Origin: Ovis canadensis
Taxonomy: Eukaryota > Chordata > Mammalia > Artiodactyla > Bovidae
Assembly: GCF_042477335.2 (NCBI RefSeq)
Contig: NC_091263.1
Span: forward strand, 73,830,501-73,894,500
Direction: 5' to 3'
Length of the DNA: 64,000 bases
The position numbers and the translations under genes were made by a program. The notes below the pieces were generated by a model. That model was not told where the DNA came from. It saw only the letters and a program-made list of their open reading frames with translations, and did not search any database. Positions 18,010 to 27,249 of this stretch are shown in pieces. Each line of letters opens with the position of its first letter. The first letter of the stretch is position 1.

Positions 18010-18105
18010 GCTATTCTGCCCCCATCTGACAGAGGAGACCGAGGCCCCGAGAGGAGCAGTGACCTCCTCGAGAACGCACAGCGGGCAGACGGCAGCTGTC
18101 GGACC
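18010..18105 (-). mobile_element. MIR SINE fragment
   Basis: CCCATCTGACAGAGGAGACC GAGGCC, then AGCAGTGACCTCC..AGAACGCACAGC follows the reverse complement of MIR. Confidence 0.55.
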
Positions 18106-18344
18106 TGGCGGGCCGAGCGCGCAGCTTCCCCGCCCGTGTGCCCGCCTGTCGCTGTCCACCGCCCAGTCCCTGCGCTCACCGGTCCCCATCCACCCAGCGG
18201 CCCATCCATCCTGGAGCTAATGCACTTAGCACACTGGGGGCCCCGCAGGGAGACCAGGCCTGAACTGCCCATCTGGCTGGGTGGGGGGGGGGCAGGGGGC
18301 ACTGGGGGGGCTGCCCCAGGCCAGGCAGGGCTGCACGGGGCTGG

Positions 18345-18475
18345 GGGGGAATTAACCGAGTGACTGCCAGAATCATCTAATTAGGGACGCTAGTGATAAG
18401 CAGATAGCATCGGGGGTGATTAGAATCCTTTTAAAAAGCCACTCCATTAATTACAGAGACAGAGAGGGGCCTCTG
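18345..18475. promoter_or_regulatory. AT-rich island with GATA and homeodomain motifs
   Basis: In very GC-rich surroundings this block has CTAATTAG (18377-18384), TGATAAG (18394-18400), AGATAG (18402-18407) and TTAATTA near 18448. It looks like a conserved non-coding element; conservation cannot be checked here. Confidence 0.4.
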
Positions 18476-19289
18476 GCTGCTGAGAATACCAACTGGCTGC
18501 CTGGCCCCCCCCCCAGCTCCCCTGGGGCCACTGTGTGACCTTGGGTGCACCCTGCCTTCTCTGGGTGTCCTGGCACCGGGTTGGACTCTGCCAGCCAGCG
18601 CCTGGTCACCCAAGGGCCTGTTTCTCGCCCTGGGCTGGGGCTCCAGGTGGGCCTGAGACCAGAGAGGCCAGGGGCTCCCCAGGGAGCAGGAAGCCCTGCA
18701 CGGAGATGCCTCGCCACCCATGGGCGGTCAAGGCAGAGAGGAGGGTGGGGGCTGGCTGGCCAACGTCGGCTCAGCCCTGAGCCTTGGTGGGTCTGTGGAG
18801 GGGCCTGGGCCGGCCGCTCCCACCATCTCCAAGGACACTTCCGGCTCCTGGGCCTCAGAGGATGCCAGTCCAAGCTGGCAGAAGGGGAGCCCTCTACAGA
18901 GAAGGAGAGCCCCCTGAACAGAAGGAAGCCCCGCTGCGTGCGGCCGTCCTCATGGGCCCTGCTGCGATCTCCGGCCGCCCTCCATCCTCGCCCTGCGGGC
19001 TCCTCGCCCAGCCTGCCCGCCTTGCATCTCCTGCACTGCGCCCCACTCCCCATGGCCTCCAGCCTGTCTCCTTCCCCACAGCCTCCGCCCGCCCGCCCCC
19101 TCTGGGGGCCTCAGGCCAGCCCAGGACCTGGGGGAGAGCAGGGCAGGGAGCCCGCTGAGGGGCTCAGGCGGCATCAGCGTCAGAGGAGGTTCCTCCACGG
19201 GAGGCCAGTGGAGGCCTGGGGAGCCCCAGGCAGGGTGCAGAGAGGGGGCCAGGGTCAGGTCTGCGGGGTGCCCTGGGGTTTCACCACCC

Positions 19290-19780
19290 TGGGTCCCACG
19301 CCCGACCTTGCTGTGACCACCCCACACTGTGCTGACCGTGCTGTTACGGGGCCCGGGCTTCCACCCACTTCATACCCGTTACCATCATCAGGGCAGCAGG
19401 CCAGCACTCGCGCCTGCTCCTCCCTCCCCACCCGCCCGACGGGCACCACGCTCACGCCGGGGTGGTCACCCTACACCCCACCACCGCCTCTGCCGCCGCC
19501 TCTGATGTCAGCCGCCTCGCCGGCCCCTTGCCCCGTCCCCGCTGGCGGCACCCCCCCCCCCCGCCATCTGCCGCGCCCTGTCCGTCGCCACCACCCCAGC
19601 CTGCGTCTGCGCTGCCGTGACCATCCACACGCTTCTCCCCCATCCCTGCATCGCCACCAGCATCCCGACCTCGGCAAGCGGCGGTCACCGTGGCCACGCC
19701 CTTCCCACCCACATCGCCCCCATTTCCACGGCCACCACCCCCTTCACCTGAGCCACTGCCAAGGGGTAGACAGTCACCGG
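19290..19780 (+). repeat. Degenerate CACC/CATC-rich low-complexity tract
   Basis: Recurrent CACCACC, CCATC and CCGCC words without a fixed period. It looks like a decayed short tandem array. Confidence 0.5.
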
Positions 19781-21199
19781 CCACGTAACAGGCATGAAGA
19801 CGTGGCACCCGTGTTCACAGCTGCTGGCCAACACAGGGCACAGAGACCAGGGAAGCCAGTCGCCGATGACCGCGGTCTGCGGCTCCACAGCAGCAGCTCT
19901 CGAGGGTTACCCGGCTGCTGCTCGAGCCCCGGCACAATCGGGTGCGCGTGCCCCGAGCACCTCAGCCCGCTGCCCCAGAGCATGGCCTCTGGGAGGGTCA
20001 CCCAAAGCTGCTGCAAACCTCCGGGTGGCCCTCTGCCTGCTCTTGTCTCCTTCTCCTCCACACCTCAGGCCCCTGCAGACTCCAGCCACAAGGGGCTCCT
20101 CCAGGGTGCGATGGAGACCCCGGAGGAGCACGGTGGTCCCTGCGTGAGCGCCGGCCGGCGGGATCGCTCTCAGTGCTCCCCTCTGCGGCCCCCATCCCCG
20201 CCAGCATCCCAACTGTTCCTGCCACGGGCCGCCACCACCACTGCCGCCCCCAGCAGGAGCAGAGCCAGCCTCTCCTCCCCCAGGACCACGGCCGCCTCAC
20301 CCACCACAAGGCACTGCCCTCGCCCTCTGCCCTCTGGCATGGACCGCGCCTCTCAGAGTGCTGTTGGAAACGTATGGACCTGTCCTGAAGGACCGCCACT
20401 CCCCACTCTGCTGAAAACGGCCTTGCCCACGTGCTGTGGGCAAGAATGCCATTTGCAACGTCCCGGGAGGGGCTGTGGGAGGGTCCCCAGTGTCTGCCAG
20501 CTCTCGCTCTCTCCCCCAGAGACCCCTCAGTCTGGGCTCCGGGAGGAGAGGATGTGCTTTGTAGCCCCAGCAGCTGTCCCAGGGGTGCTGACGCGTACAG
20601 TGGGCGAGAGCCAAGCATCGGTCCTAAGCCTCTGTGACGTGGCGGAGTGCCTCCGCCACCAGGCACCTCCTGTGGGCACCTTCCCTCAGCCCCAGTGGAC
20701 AAGCCTGCCGAGAACAGGCTCCCGCTGCAGCAAGACACCGAGCGTCCCACCTATGGAACTGCCTGCGCCCGCGTCCAGCCAGGTTACTCCACCGCTGAGC
20801 ACGTGGGTAGGTGGGCTGGGGACAGAGGGTGAGCCGTCCTCTGGGCGAGGGTTGTGAGGAGACAGCGCTTGTCTCTCTGGGGTCCCCACCATCTGCTTTC
20901 AGCCGCCCCCCAGCATCTGGGGTTGGTTAGAACATGCTGTCCTCACGAGGTGCTGGGAGGCCAGCACCTGTGAGCATCAGGGAAAAAGCCATCGAGGCGG
21001 GAACAGGAAGGGGTGCAGGCCAGAAATGGGCGCGGGGAGACGCTGTCCCACGAGCTCCCGGTGGGCCCGCTGACTCCCCGGGGGCGGTGCCTCTGTCTCA
21101 CCTGGAGGGGGCGAGGGCATGGGAATCGATGTGTTAACGCGCTTGTTAATGCTGCTTCCTGATGCGCCCAGCGTCAGAACAGGAACAAAAGCCGCAGGG

Positions 21200-21218
21200 A
21201 TGCCCCCCCCCCCCCCCG
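21200..21218 (+). repeat. Poly-C tract
   Basis: A run of about sixteen C interrupted by a G near its end, following GGGATG. Confidence 0.8.
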
Positions 21219-22299
21219 CCCCAGGGTTCCTCACTTCCCGCCAAACGCGCGGCAGACAGCACCCGAGGCTGCTCTCCTTCAGGGTGGGCGGGGGCTGCTC
21301 CCCAGCGCCCTCCTGTCCCGGGGCAGCCGGAGGGCCCTGCTGTGTTCTCCCCCCTCCCCCGCCTTTGCTCTCAGCACGGCTGTCTTTCCCAGGCACTCCT
21401 TTCGTGGGTTTTGGACCTGCCCAGGTAATCCAGGGTGATCTCTAACTGCATACGGAGAAACCCTTTTCCCCAACAGCAATACGAGCACACCCACAGGTTC
21501 TGCGGCTGGGACGGGGCCACTGTTCCACCCGCCGCGCTCACTGGCCTGCCCTTCCCACCAGCACTGAGCGGAACGCCCCTTCCAGGGTGCCGTCCACCAC
21601 GCCCCAGCACCTCCCTCTCTCACCCACCTTGAGTCTGATGCCACAAGTCTCTGGGCCTCATTCATTCAGGGAACGCGTGCTGGCTGGAGATGCTGACACA
21701 CACCCGGGCCTCTGCAGGGCTCGCCTCAGACAACCTGAGAGGCCCGCCGGGCGCCAGCAGAAGGAGCTCCGGCCCCAACCTCACCCAGACTCTGGGCTCA
21801 GTCCACTTGCACCCCGGGGTCCTCACGCCCCTCCCTGAGCCCCAGCGCAGACCCTGGGGCCCACCTCCGGAGGCTGGTCCTGTCTCAGCGCCTGGGGCTC
21901 AGCCCTGGAGGCTCCAGCAGCCTGAGCTGCGAGTGTGCACCCCAAGGCGTGGCCTCCTGCGCAGGGCCGGCCCGTGAACCAGGCCCCGGACTGCAGGGGC
22001 CGGGCTCTGCCCCGCCCAGGCCCGATGTCACAAAGGGCCAGGAGGCTCTGCGGGGGGCCTTGTGGCCAAGGGGGGCGCCCTAGCGGCACTGCCTTCCCTC
22101 CCCCTGCCCCTCCAGCGAGGCGCCCACCCATCCCCCTGCACTGGTACTATGAAAGGGTAGTCCGCCGGGCAGAGCCGCTCCGGAGCCAGAGTCCGGCCAG
22201 GCCCCGCCGAGCGGCCCGCACTTGCCACTGCTGCCCTCGCCCCCCGGCCACCCGGGCCCTCGGCCCGCCTCTCTCCACCTCCGCGCCCCAGCCCTCAGC

Positions 22300-22983
22300 A
22301 TGGCTAACTACTACGAAGTGCTCGGGGTGCAGGCCAGCGCCTCCCCGGAGGACATCAAGAAGGCCTACCGCAAGCTGGCCCTGCGCTGGCACCCCGACAA
22401 GAACCCCGACAACAAGGAGGAGGCCGAGAAGAAATTTAAGCAGGTGTCCGAGGCCTACGAGGTCCTGTCCGATTCCAAGAAGCGCTCGCTGTACGACCGC
22501 GCGGGCTGTGACGGCTGGCGGCTCGGCGGGACCGGCTCCCCGCACGGCGGCGGCTACACCTTCCGCAACCCGGAGGACATCTTCCGCGAGTTCTTCGGAG
22601 GCCTGGACCCCTTCTCCTTCGACTTCTGGGACGCGCCCTTCAGCAGCGAGCGCGGGGCCCGGGGCCACGGGCTGCGCGGGGCATTCTCAGCCGGCTTCGG
22701 CGAGTTCCCCGCCTTCATGGAGGCCTTCTCGGCCTTTGACAGCCTGGGCCGCGGGGGCACCGGCCGGACCACCTTCTCGTCCACGTCCTTCGGCGGCTCC
22801 GGCTCGGGCGGCTCCGGCTTCAAATCGGTGATGTCGTCCACCGAGGTGGTCAACGGCCACAAGGTCACCACCAAACGCATTGTGGAGAACGGGCAGGAGC
22901 GCGTGGAGGTGGAGGAGGACGGGCAGCTCAAGTCGGTGACCATCAACGGCAAGGAGCAGCTCAAACGGGTGGACAGCAAGTAG
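22300..22983 (+). CDS. DNAJB8: DNAJB8, Hsp40/J-domain co-chaperone
   Basis: Type II J-protein of 227 residues (human 232) in one uninterrupted coding exon. The J-domain occupies residues 1-70 with the HPD motif at 31-33, which stimulates Hsp70 ATPase. A Gly/Phe-rich region follows ([19 protein letters not shown]), then the serine/threonine-rich [15 protein letters not shown] block that in DNAJB6/DNAJB8 suppresses polyglutamine aggregation, then the C-terminal beta domain ([20 protein letters not shown]). The start at 22300 is in good Kozak context (AGCATGG) and matches MANYYEVLG; an in-frame upstream ATG at 22222 is not part of the family. The linker after the J-domain is about 5 residues shorter than human. 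DNAJB6 and DNAJB3 are less likely from the linker and the position beside GATA2. Family expression is mainly testicular. 5' UTR exons cannot be placed. Confidence 0.96.
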   Translation: MANYYEVLGVQASASPEDIKKAYRKLALRWHPDKNPDNKEEAEKKFKQVSEAYEVLSDSKKRSLYDRAGCDGWRLGGTGSPHGGGYTFRNPEDIFREFFGGLDPFSFDFWDAPFSSERGARGHGLRGAFSAGFGEFPAFMEAFSAFDSLGRGGTGRTTFSSTSFGGSGSGGSGFKSVMSSTEVVNGHKVTTKRIVENGQERVEVEEDGQLKSVTINGKEQLKRVDSK

Positions 22984-23015
22984 GCGCCACCCGCGCCCGC
23001 CGCCCGGCGGTGCTC

Positions 23016-23021
23016 AATAAA
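23016..23021 (+). promoter_or_regulatory. DNAJB8: DNAJB8 poly(A) signal
   Basis: AATAAA 33 bases after the stop codon, followed by GTGCTACGTGAGCTTG, giving a 3' UTR of only about 55 bases. Confidence 0.85.
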
Positions 23022-23169
23022 CGTGCTACGTGAGCTTGCGGGCGCGGTGGCTCGCTTGGCGGGGCGGGGGGCGGGCGGCCGGGCCCAGCTGCGAGGCCCG
23101 GGGACGGGTCAGGCGTCCGGCTCAGGCTGACCTCGTCAGGGCGCCGCGCGGGCTCCGGGCTGGCACCTC

Positions 23170-23395
23170 CTGCGCCCGCGTGCGGGTCCGTGCGTGCGGG
23201 TCCGTGCGTGCGGGTCCGTGCGTGCGGGTCCGTGCGTGCGGGTCCGTGCGTGCGGGTCCGTGCGTGCGTGCGTGCATGCGTGTTCGTGCGCGCGTGTCCG
23301 TGTTCGTGTGCGCGTGTCCGTTTCCGCGCGTGCAGGTCCATGCGCGCGTGTCCGTGCCTGCGTCCGTGCGCGTGCGTTGTCGGGGTCGTGAGGGT
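23170..23395 (+). repeat. 14-base GTGCGTGCGGGTCC minisatellite
   Basis: Six or so exact 14-base units at about 23175-23265 grade into diverged GTGCGTGT/GTCCGTG sequence up to 23395. It starts about 150 bases after the DNAJB8 poly(A) signal and is CpG-dense. Confidence 0.93.
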
Positions 23396-23399
23396 CACG

Positions 23400-25135
23400 A
23401 CGGCCGCCCGCCTGCCCAGCCCACGGCTTGGGGCCTCTAACTACCACAGGCGTGCACCATCAGCCGGTGCGGGGGCGGGGGGGGGGGTAGCGGGTGGAGG
23501 GGCACTGCTCGCCTTCACCATGAAGATGTCAGGCCTCGCCCTCCCCCGAGATCCCGGCGGCCCTGCCGCTGTCTCCCCCGTCCCCGCCACAGGGCAGCAA
23601 CCCAAGATCCCTAGGGGCCCACGAGTCCCCTCGGGTGCTGCAGGGCCCTGGGCTGGAGCACACAGCAGGTGACCTACTGCCCCTGCAGGCTCAGGCCTCC
23701 TGGGTTCAGTCCCGCAGAACCCCGGGCCGGCCCGCAGCTGGAGGCCCCCTAACCGTGTTAGGCCAGGAGCCAGCGGAGCCCCGTGGCACAGAGGGTCTCA
23801 CCGCGGCTCCCAGCCCTGCAGCCGGGCTGACTTCATCAAAGCCCCCACGACAGCATTAACTACCCGACCTCTGCCCTCGCCGACCTGCTAACTTCACCAA
23901 TTACTGGTCGAGCGCGGCTGCATCAAGTGGGCCTGCTTAGCCCCGACAGCTGCCCAGCAAATCCAATTATGGGCCAGCAGCCCACCAGCGGGCGCAGGGT
24001 CCTGGGGCTGGGTGGTCGCAAGGCATGGGCGTTTACAGACACCCCAAGGACCTCACTTCGGTGTCCCCCCCAACTCACAGGCTGGTCGGAGCGGTCCCCT
24101 GTTCCAGTCCCTCTAGATGGAGCCTGGCAGCGGCCAGAGCCAGCTCAGTGGGCCGCACACCCTCAGCCCCTCTCTGATCCTAAGCCCCTCTCTGCATCCT
24201 CTTCTCGGCCAGGAACCCCATCTGACAGGCGGCCGAGCTGAAGGCCAGACAGAGACCCGTGGGAGGCGGGCACAGAGGGGTCTGGGAGGAGGGTTCCGGG
24301 CACGGCATGGCCCGTGCAAAAGCCTTGAGGCAGGAGATGGTGAGGCCCCCGTTCAGAATGCAGCTCCCACGCTCACCGCCTGCACCAGGCCCACGTCTGC
24401 TCCTGGCTCACCCAAACAGTGCCCCAGCCTCCTCCCTTCATCCGGCTGTCATCCCCGCAGCTGGAAGGGTCTTGTGAAAACCTGAGAGGTTCGTGAGACA
24501 CTCAAAGGAAAAATCAGGTCTTCGGGGTGGCCGCTGAGGCCCCCACGGCCTCCCTGGCTCCCCGGCACACTCTGTGCTCCAGCCCCAGCGGCCTCCTCCC
24601 ACTCTTGCACACTCCCCAGGGGACTCCTGCCTTGAGACCTCAGCACGGGCTGTGCCGTGCCAGGAACCCTCCTCCCGGGCCTCTGTCTCCCCTCTGCCCC
24701 TGGGTCCCCGCTCGCCTCCCCACCCTCCCCTCCCTGCAGCCCCTCTTCCTGAAGTGGGACTTTTGCACAGACCAGCCCGGTTTCTGAAACAGCCTGCTCT
24801 ACCCAGGCCTCTCCTGCCACCACACCCTCGGGGAGATCTTATACCCCGTCTTGCACACGCCTCTCCTGGGTCCCCATGTCCCTCCGGGCCCCTGACTGTC
24901 CCTACTGCAGGTGGACATGACGGGGTCCCAGTATTGCCCCTCGGGCACCAGGTTCAGTGACGCCGGAGGCTTTATGAGCGAGGGCAGCACCACTGCTCGC
25001 AGGGCAGGTCTGCAGCCTCCGAGCACATATAACCTGAGGCCACCTGGGACCCTGATGGCCTGGGTTCTCCCCAGGGCTCTAGCTTCTCCGTGGACGGGAG
25101 CAGGCCATGTTTTCAGCCCTACTGAGCCCCCCAGT
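23400..25135. other. Intergenic, no gene seen
   Basis: GC-rich sequence. The only structured part is an AT-richer patch at 23835-23975 (CAGCATTAACT, CCAATTACTGG, AATCCAATTATGG) that may be a small regulatory element. Confidence 0.5.
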
Positions 25136-25136
25136 G

Positions 25137-25419
25137 GAGAAGGCAATGGCACCCCACTCCAGTACTCTTGCCTGGAAAATCCCATGGATGGAGGAGCCTG
25201 GTGGGCTGCAGTCCATGGGGTTGCTAAGAGTCGGAAATGACTGAGCGACTTCACTTTCACTTTTCACTTTCACGCATTGGAAAAGGAAATAGCAACCCAC
25301 TCCAGTGTTCTTGCCTGGAGAATCCCAGGGACTGTGGAGCCTGGTGTGCTGCCGTCTATGGGGTCGCACAGAGTCGGACACGACTGAAGCGACTTAGCAG
25401 CAGCAGCAGCAGCAGCAGA
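25137..25419 (+). mobile_element. Bov-A2 SINE with AGC tail
   Basis: Two Bov-A monomers in tandem (GGAGAAGGCAATGGCACCCC.. and GGAAAAGGAAATAGCAACCC..), joined by CACTTTCACTTTTCACTTTC, ending ACTGAAGCGACTTAGC and an AGC microsatellite (about 8 units, 25396-25418). It is intact in layout and fairly young. Confidence 0.97.
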
Positions 25420-25495
25420 GCCCCCCAGGGCTCCTCCTGTACACTCTCCCCAGAGACTCTCACTGACCCCCAAAACAGGGACGGCCACTTGCCCC

Positions 25496-25550
25496 CATTT
25501 TACAGATGGGGAAACTGAGGCTTGGAGGCCGAGAGACATGGACGAGTTCG
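25496..25550 (-). mobile_element. MIR SINE fragment
   Basis: CCCATTTTACAGATGGGGAA ACTGAGGC is the reverse complement of the MIR core. Confidence 0.75.
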
Positions 25551-25659
25551 CCCATCCGCACTGGAAGCCCGTCTACCCCCTCCTACTCCTCTCGCCCTGC
25601 GCCCAGGCCTGGGGTGGGATGGGTGCGGCCTGGGCAGCCTCCTGCCTGCCCCCCCTCCC

Positions 25660-25825
25660 TGGCCAGTCGATGTTATCGCAGCTGATTTAATTTCAAAGAC
25701 GGATTGAGCTGTGGCGGGAGGGAGAGCAGCTAATCGCAGCCGCCATCTGCCCCGTTGTCATGGGGATGGGCTCCCAGCAATCGCGCAGGGGCTGGACCCA
25801 GATAAGGGCACTGGAGTGGGCGGGA
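25660..25825. promoter_or_regulatory. Candidate GATA/E-box regulatory element
   Basis: AT-richer island with TTATC (25673-25677) next to E-box CAGCTG (25679-25684), a second E-box CATCTG (25744-25749) and AGATAAG (25800-25806). Such clusters are typical of GATA/TAL1-bound enhancers. Function is inferred. Confidence 0.4.
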
Positions 25826-25829
25826 GGGG

Positions 25830-27100
25830 GCAGAATGGTGGGGGTGAGGGGGACCCAGAGACCCTCAAGGGGCAGGGCCTTGGAGCTGGGGGAGAAGCTC
25901 GAGGGTGCCCAGGCGGGGGAGATGAGGCAGTACCGGGGGCAGTGGCGGGACTGATGCCCAGCGCGGCTCGGGGTAGGGCTGGCGGGACAGAGACCGCCCC
26001 GTCCAGAGCCTGGCTGGGCCAAGTTCTAGCCCTAGTGTGGCCCCTGCGCAGCCCGCTCTGCGCTGCCCCGGGAAGTGCCGGGTGTGTTCAGACCTCCCCG
26101 GTCTGCCCCCTTTGCCGCAAAAAGGCCACAGACCCCAGGGTCCCTCCCTGGCCAGGCAGGGGCCCAAGCTTGGTGCAGAGCAGCGGCCAGCGCCCTTGGT
26201 CTGGCCTCTAGGACAGTTGACTCCTGCCGTCAGGGATGTCCTCCCCTTGAGGCCGGCGGTGGGGGGCTGCTGAACACCCACTGCGTGCCCGTCCGCCGCT
26301 GGGCACCCCGCCTCCTGACCACCCTGTGCTCTCACAGGCCAGGAAGGAGCCCCATGGCAGCTTCGTCAACAGATGCCGGCCCGCTTTCCCTGCGTCCAGG
26401 CCTTGGGGGGCGCGGGGACAAGTCGTGGGGCTCTGCTCCCTGCCTGCCCACGTGCTGTCCCGGCTGAGACCCGGCCTCGGTCGGGCCTGTCCCGGGGCAG
26501 CCTGCCCCACCACCCGCACAGTCAAGGCCCGGCCTGCCCCCTCCTCGGCCTCTGCCCCTCAGCAGGGGCCCCTCCCCGGGAACCTGCTGTGTGGGGCAAG
26601 CCTTGGCTCCCCGCTCCCTGCACGGACCTCCTGCGGACCCTGCCGTGCTGTGCACCTCTGTCAGGACGGCAAGTCTGGATGCCCCTGGCGGCCATACGCG
26701 TGTCCTGAGGACCCGGGGGGCACCGTGGGGCCCGGGAGCCCGAGCGCCTGCCCCGGGCGGCCCTGCCCGCCAACCACACCACACTGTCACCGCCCCCCCC
26801 CAAGCAGGAACCTGCACCACCAGCCACTTGAGCCCCCAGGCGCCGTGGTTATGCCTGCGGTCACCCGAGCCGCCGGTCAGGAAACCCCTGGGGTCGTGGG
26901 GTTCCGGGGTGGCAGCAGGGGTATGTACCAGCTACTTTCCGCTGCAGACGCCGGGCCGCCCCGGGCCACCCCAGACCTGCAGCATGGCCCCCCACCCCCA
27001 CCCCCCGCCACCACGCCTCCAGCTGGATCCTGCGTGCCCGCCCTGCCTCTGTGGCTCTGGAGCCCGGATCTCCCGTCCAGCCCCTTTCCGAAAGCAGAGC
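25830..27100. other. Intergenic, nothing recognised
   Basis: GC-rich sequence with several overlapping open frames on both strands and no gene or repeat signature. Confidence 0.6.
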
Positions 27101-27104
27101 AAGG

Positions 27105-27245
27105 GTGTTAATTGCAAGAGACTGATTCCCATACTTGTTTTAAATTGATATTTAATTTAAAAGTTAATTATTAATTAGGCTTATCGATTGCCTGCCAGTT
27201 AGTTGCTGGCTGGGCAAGGCTGGCTGGCAACATCACCTGGCCTGT
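27105..27245. promoter_or_regulatory. AT-rich island, homeodomain-type motifs
   Basis: Dense TTAATT/TAATTA words (27108-27178) followed by ATCGATTG and a TGCCAGTTAGTTGCTGGC inverted-like segment. A sharp AT island in GC-rich DNA suggests a conserved non-coding element. Confidence 0.4.
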
Positions 27246-27249
27246 GAGC

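Larger units (their letters stand above)
17263..18340. other. Intergenic, no gene seen
   Basis: GC-rich sequence. An MIR relic lies at about 18010-18105. No gene signature. Confidence 0.55.
18480..22090. other. Intergenic, GC-rich, no recognised gene
   Basis: Contains an open frame 18545-20857 (+, 770 codons) rich in Pro, Ser, Arg and Ala with no domain I recognise. Part of it (about 19290-19780) is low-complexity CACC/ATC-rich sequence. Several frames on both strands are open at once, which points to low stop density rather than coding. Confidence 0.6.
22100..23060. other. DNAJB8: CpG-rich block covering DNAJB8
   Basis: Dense CpG and GC-rich sequence from just upstream of the start codon to the poly(A) site. 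It may reflect codon composition more than a promoter island. Confidence 0.55.

Noticed and set aside
22222-22299. Upstream in-frame ATG extending DNAJB8 by 26 residues
   Set aside because: The added residues (MPLLPSPPG..) are absent from the family; MANYYEVLG at 22300 is the conserved start with a better Kozak context.
21935-22831. 298-codon frame overlapping DNAJB8 in another phase
   Set aside because: Out-of-frame shadow of DNAJB8, rich in Pro/Ala/Arg, with no family match.
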